From Roseiflexaceae bacterium (GTDB taxonomy: Bacteria; Chloroflexota; Chloroflexia; Chloroflexales; Roseiflexaceae): a stretch of DNA of 5,076 nucleotides. This document shows, one piece after another, positions 1 through 3,377 of this stretch. The position numbers and the translations under genes are program-made. Under the pieces are notes generated by a model. The model worked only from the letters and a program-made list of their open reading frames with translations. It had not been told where the DNA came from and ran no database searches. Positions within the stretch are counted from its first letter, which is position 1. Every line of letters begins with the position of its first letter. The DNA lies in the NCBI GenBank assembly GCA_014381165.1, contig JACMIM010000805.1, positions 1 through 5,076 on the forward strand, given 5' to 3'.

Positions 1-34
1 ACCCGCCCCCGCCTTTTTCGAACCCGCCCCACCC
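1..34 (-). other. G-run-rich strand just downstream of the surface protein gene
   Basis: Read leftward, 27 bases after the stop of the surface protein gene there are five runs of three to five Gs (34-32, 30-27, 25-23, 10-6, 4-2) with loops of 1, 1, 12 and 1 bases. The strand or its RNA could form a G-quadruplex, though one loop is longer than canonical. The 9-base unit ACCCGCCCC occurs twice (1-9 and 22-30, plus strand). No intrinsic terminator was found. Confidence 0.3.
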
Positions 35-61
35 TTATTCTCAGCGAATCAAGCTGTGAGT

Positions 62-841
62 TTAGCGCGAGTTCACGCGGCGGGCCAGGTGCAGCGTGCC
101 GCCAAGTGCCAGCAGGCCAAGTGCCAAAAGTGGCAGCAGTGCGTTCAACGCGCCGCCGCTGGTGGAGGGCAGCTGTGCCGGAGCTGGATCGGCGGCGGCC
201 TGGGGATTTGTCACCTGCGCATTGGTCGCATAACCAGCCATGGTCTGCTGGGCCGCATTGGTGGCCGGAAAGCGCGTGCCGACTGGCATGAACAGCGTCA
301 CAGCCTGCTGCGAGGTATTCTCGATCGTAATCTGGCCGCGCCCATAAAAGTTGTCGCTTGCAGTCGGGGTAATCTGCACCTTGGGGCCGATCGGCTGCCA
401 GGAGTCGAGCGTCAGCGTAACCTGGTTGGCGGCTGCTGCATCGACCACCGAGGTGCCCTGCGGAGCAACTGGTGCAGTCTTGCCATTCGTCAGCACATCC
501 TGCGCGGTTGCGTCGCCCTTGGGGCTGTTGGTGGTGCCAAGTGTCTGCCAAATCGCATACTGAAGCTGAAGCGCCTGCGCCGCATCGCCATTGTAGTTCT
601 TGCCTACACCATACGCTAACGCCGAGCGGGCTGGCTCGGCGACTACGCCATCGGGCAGTTGAACGGCGCTAGGAAACACCTGGCCAAACTCAGTGCAGAA
701 CGCCTCGAAGGTTACGACCGCTTTACCACCCGGCTGAAGCGTAAACGAAGTGGGGGCCTGTGCAGCCACAGGGCTTACACTGGCGAGCACCACCGCAGCA
801 ACTGCGGCCACCGCCGACGCCATCCGCGCAATCCGATTCAT
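62..841 (-). CDS. Secreted LPxTG-like cell-surface protein with possible thioester module
   Basis: This encodes a 259-residue exported protein, probably wall-anchored. Residues 1-28 form a signal peptide with a hydrophobic core and an Ala-X-Ala-type end (VAAQA). Residues 224-229 read LPSTSG, followed by a hydrophobic segment (about 231-252) and a basic tail (RRVNSR), the layout of a sortase sorting signal, although canonical LPxTG has Gly where Ser stands. The mature part has one cysteine, Cys49, in FCTEFGQVFP, and a later QYAIWQ motif (Gln94). This recalls the Cys/Gln pair of bacterial thioester (TQxAIW) adhesin domains, but the 45-residue spacing is short and the Thr is replaced by Leu. The start at 841 was chosen over an ATG at 862 because AAAGGGGA lies about 6 bases upstream of it. 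No sortase gene is in the window. Confidence is high that it is a surface protein, low on the thioester chemistry. Confidence 0.85.
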   Translation of the reverse strand: MNRIARMASAVAAVAAVVLASVSPVAAQAPTSFTLQPGGKAVVTFEAFCTEFGQVFPSAVQLPDGVVAEPARSALAYGVGKNYNGDAAQALQLQYAIWQTLGTTNSPKGDATAQDVLTNGKTAPVAPQGTSVVDAAAANQVTLTLDSWQPIGPKVQITPTASDNFYGRGQITIENTSQQAVTLFMPVGTRFPATNAAQQTMAGYATNAQVTNPQAAADPAPAQLPSTSGGALNALLPLLALGLLALGGTLHLARRVNSR

Positions 842-877
842 CTCACATCCCCTTTGGTGCAATACATTGCTCTACGT

Positions 878-897
878 CCTATACAAACGCATATAGG
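878..897. promoter_or_regulatory. CCTATA...TATAGG inverted repeat in the surface gene leader
   Basis: CCTATA (878-883) and TATAGG (892-897) form a perfect 6-bp inverted repeat with an 8-base spacer. It overlaps the candidate -10 of the surface protein gene and lies 37-56 bases before its ATG. A related CCTAT...ATAGG pair lies at 1704-1720 before the membrane-protein operon, so a shared binding protein is conceivable. The sites are short and could be chance. Confidence 0.25.
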
Positions 898-918
898 CGA
901 CAACACATAAAAGAGCAA
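890..918 (-). promoter_or_regulatory. Possible promoter of the surface protein gene
   Basis: Read leftward, TTGCTC (918-913) and TATATG (895-890) are separated by 17 bases and would start transcription about 45 bases before the surface protein's ATG. Both hexamers are weak matches to sigma70. An alternative -10 (TATATA near 950-955) lies further upstream but lacks a good -35. The true promoter is not settled. Confidence 0.3.
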
Positions 919-947
919 CATCTGTGCCATTATCACAGATATTGCTC
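913..947. promoter_or_regulatory. 14-bp inverted repeat upstream of surface protein gene
   Basis: The arms GAGCAACATCTGTG (913-926) and CACAGATATTGCTC (934-947) flank a 7-base loop. The only imperfection, C919 against A941, becomes a G-U pair in a leftward transcript, so a leftward RNA would fold into a full 14-bp stem followed by TTTTAT. It overlaps the -35 of the candidate promoter. It may be an operator for a dimeric repressor, or a leader hairpin/attenuator if transcription starts further upstream. Confidence 0.5.
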
Positions 948-987
948 CTCTATATATGCTTAACAGACCGTTAAAGTAGAAAAGAGG

Positions 988-1017
988 TTGTGACGGTGCT
1001 TAATTCGCCGCTATAAC
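988..1017 (+). promoter_or_regulatory. Rightward sigma70-like promoter before the RNA candidate
   Basis: TTGTGA (988-993) and TATAAC (1012-1017) are separated by 18 bases, giving a predicted start near 1024. No protein-coding gene follows on this strand. The predicted start falls 3 bases before the left arm of the long inverted repeat at 1027-1151, which is the main reason to take it seriously. Confidence 0.4.
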
Positions 1018-1023
1018 TCCAAT

Positions 1024-1151
1024 AGAATTGCCATGTAGCATCCCCACCGGAATTGTAAAAAGAGCAGGGGTATTTTTTCGGGAGCAGAATCCCCCAAGCC
1101 CCGCTGTGCGCTGACGCGCGTTTACGAATCGTTTAGGGATGCTATAGCAAT
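1024..1151 (+). ncRNA. Candidate structured non-coding RNA (or palindrome-ended mini-element)
   Basis: The ends of this gene-free stretch are complementary: ATTGC (1027-1031) with GCAAT (1147-1151), then an internal loop, then TAGCATCCC (1036-1044) with GGGATGCTA (1136-1144), 14 pairs in total. Nested inside are AGCAGGGG (1063-1070) with CCCCGCT (1099-1105, one bulged A), GGGA/TCCC (1080-1093) and GCGC-TGAC-GCGC (1108-1119). A closing stem around a multi-branch interior, with a promoter ending just upstream, suits a small RNA of about 130 bases. I match it to no known family; a closed-ended fold is loosely 6S-like. There is no T-rich terminator on this strand. Alternatively GCATCCC flanked by TA on both sides could be the ends of a mini-transposon with TA target duplication. 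The strand is inferred from the promoter. Confidence 0.3.
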
Positions 1152-1168
1152 CTTATCGAACTCACGAA

Positions 1169-1219
1169 AAGAAAAAGGGGGGTTGGGGGTTGAAGCGCCC
1201 AATGCCCGCTTTGCACTTC
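1169..1219 (-). terminator. Possible terminator after the 54-residue gene
   Basis: In a leftward transcript GAAGTGC (1219-1213) pairs with GCGCTTC (1198-1192), including one G-U pair, around a 14-base loop. It is followed by a pyrimidine-only-like run of Cs and then TTTTTCTTTT (about 1177-1168). It starts 21 bases beyond the stop of the small gene. The stem is modest and the T-run is not immediately adjacent, so this is a weak call. Confidence 0.3.
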
Positions 1220-1239
1220 GCGCAGGGTTCAATCAAGGT

Positions 1240-1404
1240 CTACGCCGCCTCGACAAAGTAATCGCCGTGCAGCAACTCGAAAACGAGTTGGTCGAGCGTG
1301 ATCTCGGCCTCGTGGTATGTGCGCGCGAAGCCGATCAGTTCGCCATCCAAGTACATGGCATAATCTCGGCTGTCGCGGTCGAAGATGATATGCTTGCGGT
1401 ACAT
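1240..1404 (-). CDS. Small acidic protein of unknown function (54 residues)
   Basis: The product is 54 residues, starting MYRKHIIFDRDSRDYAMYLD and ending VEAA. It is acidic (about 11 Asp/Glu against 5 Arg/Lys) and lacks a signal peptide or membrane segment. Residues 4-8 and 15-26 look strand-forming around a turn at DGE; residues 30-47 (HEAEITLDQLVFELL) look like an amphipathic helix. The start at 1404 is supported by AGAGGAA about 5 bases upstream. The in-frame ATG at 1473 is excluded because it lies between the -35 and -10 boxes of the gene's own promoter. It is probably monocistronic, read away from the operon to its right. I cannot name the family; the compact strand-helix layout fits a small regulatory or partner protein, which is a guess. 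Its good promoter, RBS and coherent composition argue it is real. Confidence 0.7.
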   Translation of the reverse strand: MYRKHIIFDRDSRDYAMYLDGELIGFARTYHEAEITLDQLVFELLHGDYFVEAA

Positions 1405-1461
1405 GCTTGTTCCTCTAGATGCTACAAAGGTTTCGATTCCACGGTCTACCGCTACCACTGT

Positions 1462-1489
1462 AGTATAGCACATTTGTTCTAGTTGTCAA
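1462..1489 (-). promoter_or_regulatory. Near-consensus sigma70 promoter of the 54-residue gene
   Basis: Read leftward, a perfect -35 TTGACA (1489-1484), a 16-base spacer and TATACT (1467-1462) give one of the best promoter matches in the window. Transcription would begin near 1455, leaving a leader of about 50 bases before the RBS and ATG at 1404. Confidence 0.75.
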
Positions 1490-1497
1490 GCAGCTGC

Positions 1498-1579
1498 GCG
1501 GCTAAAGCCGCTAGCTGAGGTTACGAAGCCCGCCTGTGCGGGCTTCGTCGTGCTAGGCTGCGGCTTCAGCCGCCGGGCG
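1498..1579. repeat. REP-like palindromic repeat cluster
   Basis: Three palindromes sit side by side: GCGGCT-AA-AGCCGC (1498-1511), an 11-bp perfect stem with CTGT loop (1523-1548), and GCGGCT-TC-AGCCGC (1560-1573) followed by CGGGCG. The outer two share the same 6-base arms and differ only in their central two bases. Such clusters are typical of dispersed extragenic palindromic repeats, and this pattern resembles repeats I recall from Chloroflexota genomes, which I cannot verify here. It lies just upstream of the -35 of the small gene and could insulate that promoter from incoming leftward transcription. Confidence 0.55.
1523..1548. terminator. 11-bp GC-rich stem-loop, possible transcription barrier
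   Basis: ACGAAGCCCGC (1523-1533) and GCGGGCTTCGT (1538-1548) pair perfectly around a CTGT loop. Neither side has a T-run, so it is not a classical intrinsic terminator. It begins 4 bases after the stop of the doubtful leftward frame at 1553-1711 and could block RNA polymerase or protect RNA ends. It forms the centre of the palindromic repeat cluster. Confidence 0.35.
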
Positions 1580-1711
1580 TGGTGGCAACGCCGGCACGAG
1601 CTCCGCCGCGACACTATTCCTACGCCATTCGGCATAGAGCCCGCTATGCCATGTGTGCCAGACAAGATAGCCCGGTATGACGATGCCTCCAGCGCGGTTC
1701 AGCCCTATCAT
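1553..1711 (-). CDS. Doubtful small reading frame (about 52 residues)
   Basis: This leftward frame could encode 52 residues from the ATG at 1711 (starting MIGLNRAGGIVIPGYLVW), or 74 from a TTG at 1777. It is rich in Trp, His and Pro and its last dozen residues (PALPPRPAAEAAA) are translated from the palindromic repeat. In favour: third-position GC of about 65 percent resembles the rest of the window, and a strong stem-loop follows the stop. Against: neither start has a convincing RBS, the longer form would run into the divergent gene at 1756, and I recognise no family. It may be only an open stretch between real genes. Confidence 0.2.
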   Translation of the reverse strand: MIGLNRAGGIVIPGYLVWHTWHSGLYAEWRRNSVAAELVPALPPRPAAEAAA

Positions 1712-1720
1712 AGCTATAGG
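1704..1720. promoter_or_regulatory. CCTAT...ATAGG inverted repeat upstream of the membrane operon
   Basis: CCTAT (1704-1708) and ATAGG (1716-1720) surround an ATAGCTAT palindrome (1710-1717), some 36 bases before the ATG at 1756, where a promoter should lie. No clean -35/-10 pair was found here. Its half-sites resemble those at 878-897 before the surface protein gene. Confidence 0.2.
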
Positions 1721-1755
1721 CGATACAGAATGGTATGTGCGAAAGGACCAGCGCA

Positions 1756-2037
1756 ATGTGTAGAAAAAAGCGAACAACCCAACCAGGGGCCGATAGCCCC
1801 TATGAGGGCAGCACGCAAAGGTTGAGCGAGCAGACTTGGCGTGCCCGGCGGGCGTTTCCTTGGTGGACGCTCTGGTTGATCTGGCCGCTGGTCAGTCTCG
1901 TGAAGTATGCCGGTGCGACCCTGTTTACGGGCTGGTCGGCCTTGGGTGATCTGGTGGTGCCAGCGAATGTATTGGCGGCGCTGGCACTCGTCATCTTTGG
2001 CGTGGCACTCCTGCTACGCGAACGGTCGCGGCGATAA
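1756..2037 (+). CDS. Small two-helix membrane protein
   Basis: The product is 93 residues with a basic, polar, probably cytoplasmic N-terminus (residues 1-34, including RKKR and RARR), a Trp-rich membrane segment at about 35-55 (PWWTLWLIWPL), a short loop, and a second membrane segment at about 67-87 ending in RERSRR. With positive charge at both ends, both termini are likely cytoplasmic. The start at 1756 was preferred to the ATG at 1735 because GAAAGGA lies 8 bases upstream of it and overlaps the earlier start. The next gene begins 28 bases after the stop on the same strand, so the two are probably co-transcribed and this small protein may be a partner or assembly subunit of the larger one. 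That role is inferred; I recognise no family. Confidence 0.65.
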   Translation: MCRKKRTTQPGADSPYEGSTQRLSEQTWRARRAFPWWTLWLIWPLVSLVKYAGATLFTGWSALGDLVVPANVLAALALVIFGVALLLRERSRR

Positions 2038-2065
2038 GCAACGAATTCACATTCTGGAGGTCGCA

Positions 2066-3031
2066 ATGTTCTACCAATTCCCTCGATCAGCGCTGGCCTA
2101 TTGGCGCAAATCGACCGTGGCGCAGCAGGCGCTGTTTGTCGCCGGGACGCTGCTGTTCATATCGATGTTCGTCCACGGTCTTGCACTAATCGTCACCGGC
2201 GGCTCGATCGATGGGCCGGTTTCGTTCCGCAAAGTGATTACCTTCTCTGAAACATTAGGCTTGACGTGCTGGGCGGTCGCCTGGATGCTGCCGATATTCT
2301 CGCTACGCCGCGTGGCGACCTGGCTGCTCACCGGCTTCGTCCTGGTATTCACACTCGGCGAGGCAGCACTGATGAGCATGCAGGTCTGGCGTGGGGTGCC
2401 AAGCCATTACAACTTCACCACACCATTCGATACGGCGGTGTACTATGCCACCGGCATCGGGGCGGCGAGCTTCACAACGATCGCGCTGGTGCTGCTGGTG
2501 CTGACATTGCGGCGGCCACGCGCTACGCCGAGCGTGCTGCTGGCAGTGCGCGCCGGGCTTGTGATCACACTGTTTGGATCGATTATCGGTATGCTGATGT
2601 CGGTCAATAGCGGACCAGTTTGGCAGGGCTTCGCGGCAATTGTTCAGCGCTACCAGCAGCCGCCATTCGGCCAGTATATTGGCCAGCCAGAAGGAACAGC
2701 GGGCGGCAACCTTGTGCTGCTCCATGCACTTGGTGTCCACGGTCTTCAGCTGCTGCCGCTCGTCGCCTGGATGCTAGGCTACAGCGCACTTGCCGAGCGG
2801 GCGCGTACAGGCCTTGTCGCGGCAACAGCGATCAGCTTTGGCGTGCTGCTCACAGCACTGTCTATCCAAACATTTCGCAGCCTGCCACCATTCGCACTCG
2901 ACCCGCTGACTGGCGCGCTGCTTGCAGTATCGGCCTTGGCGGTTACGCTCTGCTATGCGGCAACTGCGTGGTATACGCTGCGCGGCATTTCCGCAGCGCA
3001 GCCGACGACCGCCGCGGCGCGCAGCGTCTAG
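2066..3031 (+). CDS. Conserved multi-pass integral membrane protein of unknown function
   Basis: The product is 321 residues with about eight membrane segments (roughly 21-44, 58-78, 84-106, 124-148, 157-180, 215-239, 248-268, 281-304). Conserved-looking loop motifs are GPVSFRK before helix 2, MQVWRGVPSHYNFTTPFD (residues 105-122) after helix 3, and HALGVHGLQLLP (220-231) at helix 6. These resemble an uncharacterised bacterial membrane protein family whose members carry comparable RG-SH-N and H-GLH-LQ-LP patterns. The invariant-looking histidines (His114, His220, His225) could bind a metal or heme, but that is speculation. The start at 2066 has GGAGGT 6 bases upstream. An open frame back to 1907 is rejected because it overlaps the preceding gene out of frame. 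It is the second gene of a probable two-gene operon. No classic terminator follows before the mobile element at 3083. Confidence 0.8.
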   Translation: MFYQFPRSALAYWRKSTVAQQALFVAGTLLFISMFVHGLALIVTGGSIDGPVSFRKVITFSETLGLTCWAVAWMLPIFSLRRVATWLLTGFVLVFTLGEAALMSMQVWRGVPSHYNFTTPFDTAVYYATGIGAASFTTIALVLLVLTLRRPRATPSVLLAVRAGLVITLFGSIIGMLMSVNSGPVWQGFAAIVQRYQQPPFGQYIGQPEGTAGGNLVLLHALGVHGLQLLPLVAWMLGYSALAERARTGLVAATAISFGVLLTALSIQTFRSLPPFALDPLTGALLAVSALAVTLCYAATAWYTLRGISAAQPTTAAARSV

Positions 3032-3080
3032 CATCACAAAACGCGGTTGGAATGCAGCCCCAAAAGTTCCTCACCTGCTT

Positions 3081-3102
3081 TTTAGGACTTACGCAGTTGG
3101 CG
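3081..3102 (+). repeat. Direct repeat copy 1 (left end of the element)
   Basis: This 22-base stretch, with core TAGGACTTACGCAGTTGG, is identical to 3187-3208. Similarity between the two units continues downstream through GCCTGCGG, a T-run and TTGTTTCG, for a period of 106 bases. Confidence 0.85.
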
Positions 3103-3138
3103 ACTTCCGCCTGCGGCAGCACGAAAAAGCTATCTTTT

Positions 3139-3179
3139 TTGTTTCGTTGTTTGGTGCTTTACACCAAACAACGAAACAA
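3139..3179. repeat. Perfect 18-bp hairpin, first tandem unit
   Basis: The left arm TTGTTTCGTTGTTTGGTG (3139-3156) is exactly complementary to 3162-3179, with loop CTTTA. A run of Ts precedes it and AT-rich sequence follows. In RNA it would be very stable and could stop or slow read-through from the membrane operon, although no proper T-run follows the stem on the plus strand. Confidence 0.85.
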
Positions 3180-3186
3180 TTAATTG

Positions 3187-3208
3187 TTTAGGACTTACGC
3201 AGTTGGCG
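3187..3208 (+). repeat. Direct repeat copy 2 (internal left-type end)
   Basis: Identical to 3081-3102 over 22 bases. It marks the start of the second tandem unit within the element. Its first bases also form the end of a 16-bp perfect palindrome, AAACAATTAATTGTTT (3174-3189), at the unit junction. Confidence 0.85.
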
Positions 3209-3242
3209 GTTCGTGCCTGCGGTAGCATGGAAGAGGTATTTT

Positions 3243-3283
3243 TTGTTTCGGTTTTTGGCGCAAAGCGCCAAAAACCGAAACAA
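3243..3283. repeat. Perfect 19-bp hairpin, second tandem unit
   Basis: The left arm TTGTTTCGGTTTTTGGCGC (3243-3261) is exactly complementary to 3265-3283, with a three-A loop. It shares the outer TTGTTTCG/CGAAACAA pairs with the first hairpin, but its inner pairs differ and remain fully complementary. Confidence 0.85.
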
Positions 3284-3365
3284 TTACTCGTTATTTGCTT
3301 GCCCGCCGCAGGCGACATGAAATCCCTGAGGCAACTGCGTAACTCCTATTTTTATTGAGTTCGAG

Positions 3366-3371
3366 TATGAT
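3366..3371 (+). promoter_or_regulatory. -10 box placing transcription start at the kinase ATG
   Basis: TATGAT (3366-3371) ends 6 bases before the ATG at 3378, so a normal start distance would put the first transcribed base at or next to the A of ATG, giving a leaderless mRNA. The matching -35 region (about 3343-3348) is poor (CTCCTA) and lies inside the right inverted end of the mobile element. AAGG directly abuts the ATG, too close for a normal RBS, which fits the leaderless reading. Confidence 0.4.
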
Positions 3372-3377
3372 GAAGGT

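Larger units (their letters stand above)
3083..3348. mobile_element. MITE-like non-autonomous element with tandem hairpins
   Basis: The 266-bp element is bounded by inverted ends: TAGGACTTACGCAGTTG (3083-3099) and the complement of TAGGAGTTACGCAGTTG (3332-3348), 16 of 17 identical. A second inverted block, GCCTGCGGC, lies inside both ends (3109-3117 and, inverted, 3305-3313). The left-end sequence is repeated in direct orientation at 3189, 106 bases further on, so the element consists of two tandem left-type units plus one right end. Each unit carries a long hairpin. There is no coding capacity for a transposase. Runs of Ts flank both ends, so a short AT target duplication is possible but cannot be defined. 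The parent insertion sequence is not identified. It fills most of the gap between the membrane operon and the kinase gene. Confidence 0.65.

Noticed and set aside
56..619. 187-residue plus-strand open frame opposite the surface protein gene
   Set aside because: It is antisense to a gene with signal peptide and sorting signal, and its translation is Arg/Cys/His/Gly-rich with no domain.
1042..1077. Intrinsic terminator formed by CCCC/GGGG followed by TATTTTTT
   Set aside because: The stem is only four pairs around a 21-base loop, and the GGGG pairs better with CCCCGCT further on in the RNA candidate.
1405..1473. Longer 77-residue version of the small protein starting at 1473
   Set aside because: That start lies between the -35 and -10 boxes of the gene's own promoter; the ATG at 1404 has a proper RBS.
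1907..2065. N-terminal extension of the large membrane protein to 374 residues
   Set aside because: It overlaps the preceding small membrane protein gene in another frame, its sequence is Trp/Cys/Arg-rich like a shadow translation, and the ATG at 2066 has an excellent GGAGGT site.
2620..3183. 187-residue plus-strand frame overlapping the large membrane protein and the element
   Set aside because: An Arg/Cys-rich shadow in another frame that runs into the mobile element; no RBS or motif.
3081..3208. CRISPR-like direct repeats
   Set aside because: There are only two copies with a 106-base period, and the intervening sequence is homologous between units and palindromic, so this is a tandem mobile element.
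3130..3318. 62-residue minus-strand frame across the hairpin region
   Set aside because: It is translated from the tandem hairpins themselves, with repeated KQLIVSLFGVKHQTTKQ-like segments, and has no start signal.
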